Shown: positions 1 to 8,743, counted from the first letter of the stretch. The stretch is DNA of 64,000 nucleotides from Streptomyces monomycini (GCF_022271435.1 NZ_JAFIQY010000027.1:1-64000), one strand, 5' to 3'. A program made the numbers and translations. Notes: generated by a model from the sequence alone, not told the origin.

Positions 1-695
1 CGGCGGAGGCCGCGGAGACCGAGGCGGCCGCCGGGCCCGAGGCGCCGCCGGCCGGCTGGGCGCCCGCCGACCTGGGCGCGCCGACCACCCTCGTCCTGCT
101 GCGGCACGGCGAGACCGCGCTGACACCGCAGAAGCGGTTCTCCGGCAGCGGCGGCTCCGACCCGGAGCTGTCCGAGGCCGGCCACCGGCAGGCCGAAGCG
201 GTCGCCGCCGCGCTCGCCGCCCGCGGCACCGTCCAGGCCGTCGTCAGCTCGCCCCTCAAGCGCTGCCGGCAGACGGCCGAGACCGTCGCGGCCCGCCTCG
301 GCCTGGACGTACGTGTCGACGAGGGGCTGCGCGAGACCGACTTCGGCGCCTGGGAGGGCCTGACCTTCGCCGAGGTCCAGGAGCGCCACCCTGAGGACCT
401 GGCCGCCTGGCTGGGCTCCGCCAAGGCCGCGCCCACCGGCGGCGAGTCCTTCGCCTCGGTCGCGCGCCGCGTCGCCCTCTCCCGCGACAAGCTGCTGGCC
501 CGGTACGCGGGCCGCACGGTGCTGCTGGTCACCCACGTCACCCCGGTCAAGACGCTGGTACGGCTGGCCCTCGGCGCCCCGCCGGAGGCCCTGTTCCGGA
601 TGGAACTCTCCGCCGCGTCCCTGTCGGCCGTCGCGTACTACGCCGACGGGAACGCGTCGGTACGGTTGTTGAACGAGACGGCGCATCTTCGCTGA
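1..695 (+). CDS. Bifunctional RNase H / acid phosphatase, C-terminal phosphatase half (5' end outside window)
   Basis: The gene is already open at base 1 (first complete codon at base 3) and stops at TGA 693-695, so about 230 residues are visible. After an Ala/Pro/Glu-rich linker comes a histidine-phosphatase domain starting TLVLLRHGETAL, where RHG carries the phospho-accepting histidine. A second conserved histidine lies in LLVTHVTPVK. In actinobacteria this domain, preceded by such a linker, is normally fused behind an RNase H type I domain (the Rv2228c type, acting on RNA/DNA hybrids and alpha-ribazole phosphate). The RNase H half is inferred, because it would lie upstream. A free-standing cobalamin phosphatase is less likely because of the linker. 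Confidence 0.85.
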   Translation, partial: AEAAETEAAAGPEAPPAGWAPADLGAPTTLVLLRHGETALTPQKRFSGSGGSDPELSEAGHRQAEAVAAALAARGTVQAVVSSPLKRCRQTAETVAARLGLDVRVDEGLRETDFGAWEGLTFAEVQERHPEDLAAWLGSAKAAPTGGESFASVARRVALSRDKLLARYAGRTVLLVTHVTPVKTLVRLALGAPPEALFRMELSAASLSAVAYYADGNASVRLLNETAHLR

Positions 696-737
696 CGCAG
701 CGGTCCGTACGCCCCTGAGGCGTCCCCGAGGAGTCTC

Positions 738-771
738 CCCGCCCGCGCGCCCCAGAAGGGCCGCGGGCGGG
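738..771 (+). terminator. Intrinsic terminator after the RNase H/phosphatase gene
   Basis: Two perfect 10-base arms (738-747 CCCGCCCGCG and 762-771) flank a 14-base loop and are followed by TTTCC. The hairpin starts 43 bases after the stop codon. The rest of the 316-base gap before the next gene holds no supported gene and should carry the alkyl sulfatase promoter. I see no convincing -35/-10 pair there. Confidence 0.7.
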
Positions 772-1011
772 TTTCCGTATCGACGGCCGTTTTTCCGGGC
801 CGTTGCCGGTCTGCCGCCCGTCTTTTCCAGCCCCTTTTGTCTGGCGTGATTCCTGCGCTTTTCTCCGGTGCGGGACCGGTTCCCGCTGCTGGCTTGATTG
901 GTTCCTTGTAACCCGCACACCGGTTTCATAACGTCGCTCGCACGCCACGGCGCGATAGCGCCTTTTCCCCCACCCCATGCGTGCATTCCGCATGCCTGTA
1001 CGGAGGTTGGT

Positions 1012-3063
1012 ATGCCCAGCGAGTACACCGAGCCCGTCGAGGTTTCCCCGTCCGTCGCGGCGGCCAACCGGAAGGCCGCGGAGCGCCTTCGGGAGAGCGG
1101 TTCGCAGGACTTCGAGGACGCACAGCGGGGGCTGCTGGCGCAGCCGGACGTACCGGCGATCACTTCCCGGACGGACAGCGAGAAGGTGGTGTGGAGCTTC
1201 ACGGCGTACGACTTCCTGACCGACGGCGACGAGCAGGCGCCCCCGACGGTCGACCCGAGCCTGTGGCGCCAGGGCCGGCTCACCGCGGTGGCCGGGCTGT
1301 TCCAGGTCACCTCCGGTGCCCGGGGCGCCGTCCACCAGGTGCGCGGCTACGACCTGTCCAACATGACGATCATCGAGGGCGATCGCGGGATCATCGTCAT
1401 CGACCCGCTGGCCTGTTACGAGACCGCACAGGCCGCCCTGAAGCTGTACCGCGACACCACCGGGAACCGGAACCCGGTCCGCGCGCTGATCTACACCCAC
1501 AGCCATGTCGACCACTTCGGCGGCGCCCGCGGCCTGTTCGCCGAGCGGAACGACGAGATCCCCGCCGACCTCGCGGTCATCGCGCCCGACGGGTTCCTGG
1601 AGCACGCCGTCAGCGAGAACGTCTACGCGGGTCCGGCGATGCAGCGCCGCGCCGAGTACATGTACGCGGCGGGGCTGGACAAGAGCCCGTACGCGCAGAT
1701 CGGTTCGGGCCTGGGCCTGACCGTCTCCACCGGCGAGGTCACCCTGCTGCCGCCGACCGACTACATCGGCAGCGCCCAGGCCGTCACCGGCGACGACTGG
1801 TCGCCCGCCGACGTCATCCCGTGGCGGGCGGGGCTGCACCGCCGCGTCATCGACGGCGTACGGCTGATCTTCCAGCTCACGCCCGGCACCGAGGCGCCCG
1901 CGGAGATGAACATCTACCTCCCCGAGCTGCGGACCCTGTGCATGGCCGAGAACGCCACCCACAACCTGCACAACATCCTCAGCCTGCGCGGCGCCCAGGT
2001 ACGGGACGCGCACGCCTGGGCGAAATACCTCACCGACGCGATCCAGACCTTCGGTGAGCACACCGAAGTGGAATTCGCCTCGCACCACTGGCCGCGCTGG
2101 GGCAAGGAAAGCATTCTCGAATTCCTCAGCAATCAGCGGGACATGTACGCGTACCTCAACGACCAGACGCTGCGGCTCGTCAACCGCGGATACACGGGCG
2201 TCGAGATCGCCGAGGAACTCCAGCACCTCCCGGCCGGTCTCGCCGAGCACTGGTACAACCAGGGCTACTACGGCTCGCTCAGCCACAACTTCAAGGCCGT
2301 GTACCAGCGGTACATGGGCTGGTTCGACGGAAATCCCGCCCATCTGTGGAACCTGCCGCCGACGGAGTCCGGCACGCGGTACGTGGCGGCGATGGGCGGC
2401 GCCGAGGCCGTCGTGCGGAAGGCACAGGAGGTGTACGACGGGCACGAGAGCGACCAGGACGCGTACCGCTGGGTCGTGGAACTGCTCAACCACGTCATCT
2501 TCGCCGACCCCGCCACCGTCTCCGAGAAGGCGGTCCAGGACGCCAAGGCGCTCCAGATCAAGACCTTCGCACAGCTCGGCTACGGCGCCGAGAACGGGCC
2601 GTGGCGCAACTTCTACCTGACCGGCGCGGACGAACTGCGCCACGGTCCGCAGGAGCCCACCAGCAAGGGCGCCCCCGACCTGGTCCGCAGCATGACCCTG
2701 GAACAGGTCTTCGCGGCGATGGCCCGCAGCGTGGACGGGCCGAAGGCGGCACAGGAACAGCGCGCCGCGATCGTCCTCCAGTGGCAGTTCACGGACACCG
2801 GGCAGGAGTGCACCACCACGCTGCGCAACGGCGTTCTGGTGTACGTGGACGGCAAGGACCTGTATGCGGGCAAGCCGCAGGCCACCATCTCCCTGACCCG
2901 GACGGCGTTCGACTCGCTGATCCTCGAAGGCCCGCTGTTCCGGCGGAACTTCGACGCGGCGGTCAAGGCGGGCAGCGTCCGCGTCGACGACCAGCCGGCG
3001 GCGGACACCGTCTTCGGCTACCTGACGGTGCCGGACCCGTCGTTCCCGATCGTCACGCCGTAG
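1012..3063 (+). CDS. Alkyl sulfatase, SdsA/BDS1 type (class III metallo-beta-lactamase fold)
   Basis: The 683-aa protein hydrolyses sulfate esters such as SDS-type alkyl sulfates, releasing sulfate and alcohol. The zinc-binding motif THSHVDHFGG is present (H163, H165, D167, H168 counted from ATG 1012), in a domain covering roughly residues 90-380. It is followed by the family's alkyl-sulfatase dimerisation region (GWFDGNPAHLWNLPP) and a C-terminal SCP2-like domain from about residue 560. The reading frame is open back to ATG 898, but ATG 1012 is preceded by GGAGG at 1002-1006 and matches the usual N terminus. No signal peptide is visible, so it may be cytosolic, unlike secreted SdsA1. It appears to be a single-gene unit. 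Confidence 0.92.
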   Translation: MPSEYTEPVEVSPSVAAANRKAAERLRESGSQDFEDAQRGLLAQPDVPAITSRTDSEKVVWSFTAYDFLTDGDEQAPPTVDPSLWRQGRLTAVAGLFQVTSGARGAVHQVRGYDLSNMTIIEGDRGIIVIDPLACYETAQAALKLYRDTTGNRNPVRALIYTHSHVDHFGGARGLFAERNDEIPADLAVIAPDGFLEHAVSENVYAGPAMQRRAEYMYAAGLDKSPYAQIGSGLGLTVSTGEVTLLPPTDYIGSAQAVTGDDWSPADVIPWRAGLHRRVIDGVRLIFQLTPGTEAPAEMNIYLPELRTLCMAENATHNLHNILSLRGAQVRDAHAWAKYLTDAIQTFGEHTEVEFASHHWPRWGKESILEFLSNQRDMYAYLNDQTLRLVNRGYTGVEIAEELQHLPAGLAEHWYNQGYYGSLSHNFKAVYQRYMGWFDGNPAHLWNLPPTESGTRYVAAMGGAEAVVRKAQEVYDGHESDQDAYRWVVELLNHVIFADPATVSEKAVQDAKALQIKTFAQLGYGAENGPWRNFYLTGADELRHGPQEPTSKGAPDLVRSMTLEQVFAAMARSVDGPKAAQEQRAAIVLQWQFTDTGQECTTTLRNGVLVYVDGKDLYAGKPQATISLTRTAFDSLILEGPLFRRNFDAAVKAGSVRVDDQPAADTVFGYLTVPDPSFPIVTP

Positions 3064-3096
3064 CACCCACGGGCCCGCCCCGCCGCGTCGTCGCCC

Positions 3097-3741
3097 TCAG
3101 CGCAACGACGCGGCCTCGCGGGCCAGCCGCTCCACCCGGCCCCAGTCCTTGGCGCGCAGCGCGTCGGCCGGCAGCATCCACGTACCGCCCACGCAGCCCA
3201 CGTTCGGCAGCGCCAGGTAGTCGGGCGCCGAGGCCAGGCCGATGCCGCCGGTCGGGCAGAACCGGGCCCGGGGGAGCGGCGAGGCGAGCGACTTCAGGTA
3301 CGCGGTGCCGCCCGCGGCCTCCGCCGGGAAGAACTTCATCTCGGTCACGCCCTCGTCCAGCAGCGTCACCACTTCCGACGCCGTCGAGACACCCGGCAGG
3401 AACGGCAGGCCACTGGCCTTCATCGCGGCCAGCAGCCGCGGTGACCAGCCCGGGCTGACCAGGAAGCGGGCACCCGCCGCGACGGCCGTCTCCACGTGCC
3501 CGGGGGCCAGGACCGTACCGGCGCCGACGACCGCCTCCGGGACCGCGTCGGCGATGGCCCGTATCGCCTGCGGCGCGGCCGCCGTACGCAGCGTCACCTC
3601 GATGGCGGGCAGCCCGCCCGCCACGAGCGCGCGGGCGAGCGGGACGGCGTCGGCCGCGTCGTCGAGGACCACGACCGGGATCACGGGGGCGAGGCCCAGT
3701 ACGGAGGGCGGGGCGGCGGGGGAGGGGGCAGCGTCAGTCAC
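3097..3741 (-). CDS. eda: 2-dehydro-3-deoxy-phosphogluconate / 4-hydroxy-2-oxoglutarate aldolase
   Basis: This class I aldolase (214 aa from GTG 3741) cleaves KDPG to pyruvate and glyceraldehyde 3-phosphate in Entner-Doudoroff-type sugar acid catabolism. The sequence follows the family order: PVIPVVVLDD, GGLPAIEVTLRT with the catalytic glutamate, VGAGTV, the Schiff-base lysine in EMKFFPAE, and the phosphate-binding FCPTGGI. The frame extends to an in-frame GTG at 3765. Neither start has a recognisable ribosome binding site, so a leaderless mRNA is likely. I prefer 3741 because the 30-bp palindrome at 3765-3794 then falls just upstream as an operator. Confidence 0.88.
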   Translation of the reverse strand: MTDAAPSPAAPPSVLGLAPVIPVVVLDDAADAVPLARALVAGGLPAIEVTLRTAAAPQAIRAIADAVPEAVVGAGTVLAPGHVETAVAAGARFLVSPGWSPRLLAAMKASGLPFLPGVSTASEVVTLLDEGVTEMKFFPAEAAGGTAYLKSLASPLPRARFCPTGGIGLASAPDYLALPNVGCVGGTWMLPADALRAKDWGRVERLAREAASLR

Positions 3742-3764
3742 GGGCCCATAGTGCGCCCGTGACA

Positions 3765-3794
3765 CAACATCCGCAACGATCGTTGCGGATGTTG
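3765..3794. promoter_or_regulatory. 30-bp perfect palindrome, probable operator of eda
   Basis: Bases 3765-3794 form an uninterrupted 30-bp palindrome centred between 3779 and 3780, with core GCAACGATCGTTGC. It lies 24 bp upstream of the preferred eda start and just past the 3' end of the convergently placed yaaA region. Such long, unspaced dyads are typical of GntR, LacI or IclR-type operators controlling sugar catabolism. The regulator is not in the window. Confidence 0.6.
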
Positions 3795-3822
3795 CAACGG
3801 AGGGGGTGCCCGAACCGTGCCC

Positions 3823-4620
3823 CTACAGCTCCTTCACCACCACGTCGATCGCCCACGCCTTGCCCGCCTTCGCCGGCGCCTCGGCCTCCACCACGTACCC
3901 GAGATCGCCCAGCGCCTCGACCAGCTCCGCCGGACTGTCCGGCGTCCGCCCTGCCGTCAGCAGATCGCGCACCATCCGCCCCTTCGTCGCCTTGTTGAAG
4001 TGGCTCACCACCGACCGCTTCTCCACCCCGCCCACGATCTTCGACTGAAGCACCCGCACCGTCGCCGTACGGCCCGCCACCTCGCCCTTCGGTTTCCAGG
4101 CCGTCGCGTACGCCGCCGACCGCAGGTCGAGGACCAGTCCGTCCCCGGCGGCCGCGGGCAGCACCTCGGCCATCGGTGCCCGCCAGTACGCGCCCAGCGC
4201 GCCCAGGCCCGGCAGCTTGACCCCCATCGAACAGCGGTACGACGGGATTCGGTCGCCCACCCGTACCGCGCCCCACAGCCCCGAGAACACCAGCAGCGAC
4301 GACCCGGCCAGGCGCCGTGCCGCCGCGTCCAGCGTGGCGAGCCCCAGCGCGTCGTACAGCACGCCCGTGTAGATCTCCCCGGCCGGCCGTGTCCCGGCCT
4401 CGCGCAGCCCGGCGTTCTTGGCGATCTCGCCCTTGAGGCCGTCACTCAGCCCCAGAACCTCCTGCGCCTTCGTCTCGTCCGCCGCGCACAGCCCCACCAG
4501 CTCTTCGAGGACCGCCTCCCGCGCCGGGCCCAGCCCGGGCAGCGACAGCGCCCCCAGGTCCAACGGCTTCCCGCCCCCGGACGCGGCCTTCCCTTCGGAC
4601 GGCGGCAACAACACGAGCAC
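3823..4620 (-). CDS. yaaA: YaaA (DUF328) family peroxide stress protein
   Basis: The 265-aa product begins LVLLPPSEGK and contains GEIYTGVLYDAL, LLVFSGLWGA and YWRAP, the conserved blocks of the YaaA family. The E. coli member lowers free iron and limits Fenton damage during peroxide stress and binds DNA. Translation starts at GTG 4620, preceded by AAGGAGAAGCGC, a strong ribosome binding site. The protein is expected to be cytosolic, with no signal peptide or membrane segment. A monocistronic transcript is likely. Confidence 0.9.
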   Translation of the reverse strand: MLVLLPPSEGKAASGGGKPLDLGALSLPGLGPAREAVLEELVGLCAADETKAQEVLGLSDGLKGEIAKNAGLREAGTRPAGEIYTGVLYDALGLATLDAAARRLAGSSLLVFSGLWGAVRVGDRIPSYRCSMGVKLPGLGALGAYWRAPMAEVLPAAAGDGLVLDLRSAAYATAWKPKGEVAGRTATVRVLQSKIVGGVEKRSVVSHFNKATKGRMVRDLLTAGRTPDSPAELVEALGDLGYVVEAEAPAKAGKAWAIDVVVKEL

Positions 4621-4835
4621 GCGCTTCTCCTTAGCCTTCTGTGCACTGGCCCCGCCACTTTACGGTTCGCCGCACGCACGAACCGCCGCCCGAGGGGGCC
4701 CCGCCCCGACGCCCCTCCCGCTACCTCCCCAGAACTCCCGCCGCAGCCCTCCCGCCGCCTCCGAACACCCCCTCCCCCCTCAGCCCTCCCCACCCTGACG
4801 TGCCCCCGCCCCCCAACCGCCCTACGCTCAAGAGC

Positions 4836-6299
4836 ATGCCCCGCCGCCACCTCCGCGTGACCGCCGCAGCCGAGGCGCCCGTACGTGCCGCGCTACGGGA
4901 ACTGCGGGCGCGGCTGGACATCCCCCAGACGTTCCCGCCCTCCGCGCAGGCCGAGGCGGACAGTGCCGCGCGCTGGCCGCACCCGCCCGCCGACACCGCC
5001 GCCACCGACGCGACCGACATCCCGCTGTTCACTGTCGACCCACCGGGCTCGATGGACCTCGACCAGGCGATGTACCTGTCCCGGCGCCCCGGCGGCGGCT
5101 ACCGCGTCGACTACGCCATCGCCGATGTGGCCTCCTTCGTCACCCCCGGCGGCGCGCTGGACGCCGAGGCGCACCGCCGTGTGACGACCCTCTACTTCCC
5201 CGACGGACACGTCCCGCTGCACCCGCCCGTCCTCGGCGAGGGCGCCGCCAGCCTGCTCCCCGACGAGGACCGCCCCGCCGTCCTGTGGCGGCTCGACCTC
5301 GACGCGGACGGCGCGCTGCGGTCGACGGACGTACGCCGTGCCCTCGTCCGTTCCCGGGCCCGCCTGGACTACGAAGGCGTGCAGCACGCCATCGACTCCG
5401 GCGCCGCCGAGGAGCCCCTCTCCCTTCTCCGCACGATCGGCCGCCTCCGCGAGGAACGGGAGGCCGCCCGCGGCGGCATCTCCCTCAACGTCCCCGAGCA
5501 GGAGACCGTCGAGCACCCGGACGGCTACGCCCTCACCTACCGCGCCCCGCGCCCCGCCGACGCCTGGAACGCCCAGATATCCCTGCTCACCGGCATGGCA
5601 GCGGCCGAGCTGATGCTCGCCTCCGGCACCGGCGTCCTGCGGACGCTCCCCACCGCCCCGGACGGCGCCGTCGCCCGCCTGCGCCGTACCGCCCACGCCC
5701 TCGGCGTCGACTGGCCGCACCACACCTCGTACGCCGCCCTCGTCCGCACCCTCGACCCCGCACGCACCACCCACGCCGCCTTCCTCCAGGACTGCACGGC
5801 CCTGTTGCGCGGCGCCGGCTACACCGTCTTCGACGGCGACCCGCCGACCCCGGAACACGCCCGGCACGCCGCCGTCGCCGCCCCGTATGCGCACGTCACC
5901 GCGCCGCTGCGACGCCTCGCCGACCGCTACGGCGCCGAACTGTGCCTGGCCGCGGCGGCCGGCAGGGAACCGCCCGACTGGGTCCGTACGGCGCTGCCCG
6001 CCCTGCCCGCCGAGATGACGGAGGGCGGCCGCCGGGCCGCCCGGGTCGAGCGGGAGTGCGTCGACCTCGTCGAGGCGGCCCTGATGCGGGACCGGCTGGG
6101 CGAGACCTTCGACGGCTACGTGGTCGACGTCCAGGACGGCCGGCCGGACCGGGGCACGGTGCACCTGGACGACCCGGCCGTGATCGGCCGAATCGAGGGC
6201 GGCGAGCAGGTCCCGCGGCTGCCGCTGGGCCGGCGCCTGCGCGTCCGCCTCACCGAAGCCGACCCGGGCCGCGCCCCGGTCCGCTTCACACCGGCGTGA
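4836..6299 (+). CDS. RNB-domain (RNase II/R-like) ribonuclease, short form
   Basis: The 487-aa protein carries an RNB catalytic domain. IPLFTVDPPGSMDLDQAMYL contains the acidic metal-binding residues, followed by YRVDYAIADVASFV, and PYAHVTAPLRRLADRYGAELCL supplies the substrate-anchoring part. It is much shorter than RNase R: N-terminal cold-shock domains are absent and only a short S1-like tail (about residues 400-480) follows. Short actinobacterial RNB proteins are widespread; 3'-5' exoribonuclease activity is inferred from the family. The frame runs upstream to ATG 4641, but that stretch is Pro/Arg-rich non-family sequence. ATG 4836 is chosen for its match to relatives although the ribosome binding site is poor. 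Confidence 0.85.
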   Translation: MPRRHLRVTAAAEAPVRAALRELRARLDIPQTFPPSAQAEADSAARWPHPPADTAATDATDIPLFTVDPPGSMDLDQAMYLSRRPGGGYRVDYAIADVASFVTPGGALDAEAHRRVTTLYFPDGHVPLHPPVLGEGAASLLPDEDRPAVLWRLDLDADGALRSTDVRRALVRSRARLDYEGVQHAIDSGAAEEPLSLLRTIGRLREEREAARGGISLNVPEQETVEHPDGYALTYRAPRPADAWNAQISLLTGMAAAELMLASGTGVLRTLPTAPDGAVARLRRTAHALGVDWPHHTSYAALVRTLDPARTTHAAFLQDCTALLRGAGYTVFDGDPPTPEHARHAAVAAPYAHVTAPLRRLADRYGAELCLAAAAGREPPDWVRTALPALPAEMTEGGRRAARVERECVDLVEAALMRDRLGETFDGYVVDVQDGRPDRGTVHLDDPAVIGRIEGGEQVPRLPLGRRLRVRLTEADPGRAPVRFTPA

Positions 6300-6968
6300 T
6301 CAGGCCCCGGCCCCCGCCGGCCGCGCTTCCCGCTCTTCCTCCCGCCGGGCCAGCGCCTCCCGCACGGCGGCGACCGCGGCCCGCCCCTCGTCCGCGTGGA
6401 AGCGCACGGTACGGGCCTCCACCCGCTGCCCCAGCAGCTTCACGGCGGTGACCGGCTCGCTCAGCTCGACCGTCACACAGGTCTGCGACCCCACCGCCAT
6501 CTCCAGTACCCGTGCCTCGTCCTGCCCCCGCGACCCCCGCCCGGCCGTCTCCGTCTTCGGAAACCGCAGGTCGTAGCGGACCGACACGATCCGCTCCAGC
6601 GGTATCCACACATCCAGCAGCGCGCCGTTGCGGACGCGCAGCCCGGCGGGCCCCACGACGTGCGGCCGGGTCACGGCGGCAGCCTGGAGGCCCAGCACCA
6701 CGGCCAGGGTGTAGACGTCCAGCACCAGCATGACCCAGTGCGCGACCGGAAGCTTCGCGAGCAGCACCGTCGCGCCGACCGTCTCCACCACGCACACGAA
6801 CAACAGCCCGTACCACATCGCCGCCTGCGCCCGCGCATACCCGAGCGCACGCTCCCCGGCGCCCACACCGTCCCGCCGCCGCGTCACCCACAGACCCAGA
6901 CTGGCCATCCACCGCTTCTCGTACGCCAGTAACCGCCGCCCGGTGCTTCCACCGCGTCCCTCGTCCAC
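6300..6968 (-). CDS. Membrane-anchored protein of unknown function (two TM segments, PH-like C-terminal part)
   Basis: From GTG 6968 the product is 222 aa. This start has GGGAGGGGG six bases upstream and is preferred over GTG 6998. Two hydrophobic segments lie at about residues 50-67 and 75-95. A soluble C-terminal domain with alternating beta-strand pattern (GLRVRNGALLDVWIPLE...) resembles bacterial PH-like domains, but I cannot assign a family. It ends with an Arg/Glu-rich helix. The stop is directly adjacent to the stop of the convergent RNB gene (6299/6300). No function is proposed. Confidence 0.7.
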   Translation of the reverse strand: MDEGRGGSTGRRLLAYEKRWMASLGLWVTRRRDGVGAGERALGYARAQAAMWYGLLFVCVVETVGATVLLAKLPVAHWVMLVLDVYTLAVVLGLQAAAVTRPHVVGPAGLRVRNGALLDVWIPLERIVSVRYDLRFPKTETAGRGSRGQDEARVLEMAVGSQTCVTVELSEPVTAVKLLGQRVEARTVRFHADEGRAAVAAVREALARREEEREARPAGAGA

Positions 6969-7010
6969 GTAACGCCCCCTCCCGATACGTTCCTGCACCC
7001 AGTAAAAACG

Positions 7011-7025
7011 TTGTCGTCACGACAA
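7011..7025. promoter_or_regulatory. Short inverted repeat TTGTCGT-C-ACGACAA, possible operator
   Basis: Seven-base arms at 7011-7017 and 7019-7025 are separated by one base. The site is 43 bp upstream of the membrane-protein start at 6968 (minus) and 41 bp upstream of the RNase P RNA gene (plus), so it could act on either. The regulator is unknown. Confidence 0.35.
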
Positions 7026-7065
7026 GGTCAAGCCCTCGTCGGCCGGGAGGTACCATGGTCCGCAC

Positions 7066-7474
7066 GGCGGACGAGCCGGCCGGACGGCCGCGTGGGGATG
7101 CACCGCATCCTCCCGAGGAACGTCCGGGCTCCACAGGGCAGGGTGGTGGGTAACACCCACCCGGGGTGACCCGCGGGACAGTGCCACAGAAAGCAGACCG
7201 CCGGTGCCGCAAGGCGCCGGTAAGGGTGAAACGGTGGTGTAAGAGACCACCAGCCTCCGAGGTGACTCGGAGGGCTAGGTAAACCCCACCCGGAGCAAGG
7301 TCAAGAGGAAACACCCCGGTGTTTCTGCGCGGACGACCGAGGGCGGCCCGCCCGAGTCCGCGGGTAGACCGCACGAGGCTGCCGGCAACGGCAGCCCTAG
7401 ATGGATGGCCGTCTCCCGACGGGCCGCAAGGCCCTTCGGTGACAAAACCCGGCGTACAGGCCGACTCGTCCGCC
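7066..7474 (+). ncRNA. rnpB: RNase P RNA, class A
   Basis: This is the catalytic RNA of RNase P, which removes 5' leaders from pre-tRNA. Conserved blocks occur in the right order: GAGGAACGTCCGGGCTCC (CR I, about 7113-7131), ACAGTGCCACAGAAAGCAGA, GGTGAAACGGTG, GAGCAAGGTCAAGAGG and CTAGATGGATGG, then the 3' block GACAAAACCCGGCGTACAGG. The 5' end GGCGGACGAGCCGG pairs with the 3' end CCGACTCGTCCGCC (helix P1), which sets the ends to within a few bases. A TACCAT -10-like hexamer at 7051-7056 fits a start near 7063. The length of about 409 nt is typical for Streptomyces. Confidence 0.97.
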
Positions 7475-7487
7475 GCCAAGCCGTCAC

Positions 7488-7528
7488 AAGGCCCTCCGGC
7501 CTGGCTCGCTGCCAGGCCGGAGGGCCTT
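7488..7528 (+). terminator. rnpB: Intrinsic terminator of the RNase P RNA gene
   Basis: Two perfect 17-base arms (7488-7504 and 7512-7528) enclose a 7-base loop CTCGCTG. GGCTTTT follows shortly after. The structure begins 13 bases after the P1 helix. It can also act on the minus-strand transcript entering from the broken methyltransferase tail. Confidence 0.9.
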
Positions 7529-7536
7529 CCGGCTTT

Positions 7537-7978
7537 TCAGGAAATGGTGGCGTTCCACCGCCCCCTGGACAGATGGATGGCGCCTTCGGGCGTGATGGTC
7601 AGCGGCACGCCGTAAACAGGCAGGCCGCCTCTGGTGTTGAGGCGGTTGCGAATCCGCTCCAAGACGTCCCACAGGCGTCGGGGCCCGCTCTGGTGGACAG
7701 TAGGGGGCTCCCCCTTGCTTCCGGTGGCACGCGCCCACGAGCCGTCCGGATGGACCAGCCACGCCGTACGCCGGCCGTCCTCGTCCTCGCGGTAAGCGCA
7801 CTCCGTCCCGGGTGCCCGCAACTCCAGCATGGACCGCACCTCCCACGCCTCGTCCACGTCGAGGACCGGGTACCGGCCGGTGCTGATCTCTTCGCCGTGA
7901 CGGGGCCTGGCCCGGCGGCCTGGCCCGGCCGACGGCGCGCACCTGGACCGGAGCGGCCGGTGATGCGGTCGTGTTCAT
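7537..7978 (-). pseudogene. Remnant of a PIMT-like methyltransferase: C-terminal domain only, apparent frameshift
   Basis: The frame ending at 7537 encodes about 110 residues clearly related to the C-terminal domain of the PIMT-like methyltransferase at 47822-48991. Shared blocks include DG..TAWL...SWA against DGSCTLWL...SWA, and GPRRLWDVLERI against GPRKLWDEVVVA. The SAM-binding domain is missing. The best ribosome binding site (GAAGGAG) precedes ATG 7978, but that start is in another frame and must shift near 7860-7900 to enter the conserved frame. Alternatively a short protein of 97 aa starts at ATG 7830 behind GGGAGG. I read this as a decayed gene; a stand-alone expressed domain cannot be excluded. 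Confidence 0.5.
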
Positions 7979-8157
7979 CGGCGCTCCTTCACCGGGATCC
8001 GTGAGCGCGGCCTCCCGGCCGGCACGTTCACGGGCATCGCCGAAGGCTTGGTCCCGTCCCCTGCCCTCCATGATCCTGGGGGAGCCATGGGCCCTTGTGG
8101 CAGGGGGCGGGTGATCGGCGGCTCAGCGACGGGTGACTGACGCGCCGCTGTTCTCTC

Positions 8158-8406
8158 TCACGGCTGCCCCTTGGCGGGCTTGGTGTAGACGTTGACCGGC
8201 TCTTCCGTACGCTTCACGAACCTCTTGTGCTCGTACTCGTCCGCATGGGCGCGAATCCACACGTCCAGGTGCACGGCGGTGTCCCAAGTATTCGAACAGG
8301 CTCCGCACGAACCGTCCTTGACGGACGTGACGCACTCGGCGACGTGCCTCCGGATGCCGGTGATCTGGATTTCCTTGCGGGTGGGTACGGGGGCGGGAGA
8401 CGTCAT
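8158..8406 (-). CDS. Small DUF7848-like protein
   Basis: This encodes 82 aa with a Cys pair in VAECVTSVKDGSCGACSN, then WDTAVHLDVWIRAHADEYEHKRF. It resembles small Streptomyces proteins (DUF7848 type) often found beside XRE regulators; their function is unknown. ATG 8406 has AAGGCGAG upstream. The frame stays open to GTG 8547, giving a 129-aa alternative. It is co-directional with the tiny gene at 8554-8658 and diverges from the XRE regulator at 8744. Confidence 0.6.
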   Translation of the reverse strand: MTSPAPVPTRKEIQITGIRRHVAECVTSVKDGSCGACSNTWDTAVHLDVWIRAHADEYEHKRFVKRTEEPVNVYTKPAKGQP

Positions 8407-8553
8407 GTGCTCGCCTTCGGATCGGGGGGTGTTGAGGGCTGCGTCACTGCCGCCACTGGTGCGCGAGAGGAGCATGCCGTCGTGTCCGCGCGAGCGCATG
8501 AGCCGGGCGAAGTCTTCCCGGTGGGGGGTGGGGCCGGGGTCGATCACTTGTGG

Positions 8554-8658
8554 TCACCGTTCCTGGGGGCGTTCCGCAGCGAGGAGGTACGGCCGGACAA
8601 GCGGGCCGTCATTGTGGAGTACCGGGGGCGGCTGGGTGCGATTTTGGGAGAGGTTCAT
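8554..8658 (-). CDS. Tiny conserved-type protein with PLVRPYLLA motif (34 aa, probably shortened)
   Basis: ATG 8658 is preceded by GGAGAGGG. The product ends after 34 residues at TGA 8554-8556 and contains DGPLVRPYLLAAERPQER. Streptomyces genomes often carry small proteins with a PLVRPYL-A-ER motif next to XRE/DUF397 loci, usually longer at the C terminus, so this copy looks truncated. The family resemblance is from memory. No function is known. It heads a minus-strand series with the DUF7848-like gene. Confidence 0.4.
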   Translation of the reverse strand: MNLSQNRTQPPPVLHNDGPLVRPYLLAAERPQER

Positions 8659-8743
8659 CCCTCTCCGTAGCCGCACCGCTACCGACGGGGCCAGGTTGGC
8701 CTACAGTCGCCCTGTCTTCAACGTTCTGAAAACGGGGAGAACA

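Noticed and set aside
547..3066. Very long open frame antiparallel to the alkyl sulfatase gene
   Set aside because: Shadow of a high-GC gene: Arg/Val/Gly/Asp-rich, no family motifs, while the plus frame has the zinc motif and a ribosome binding site.
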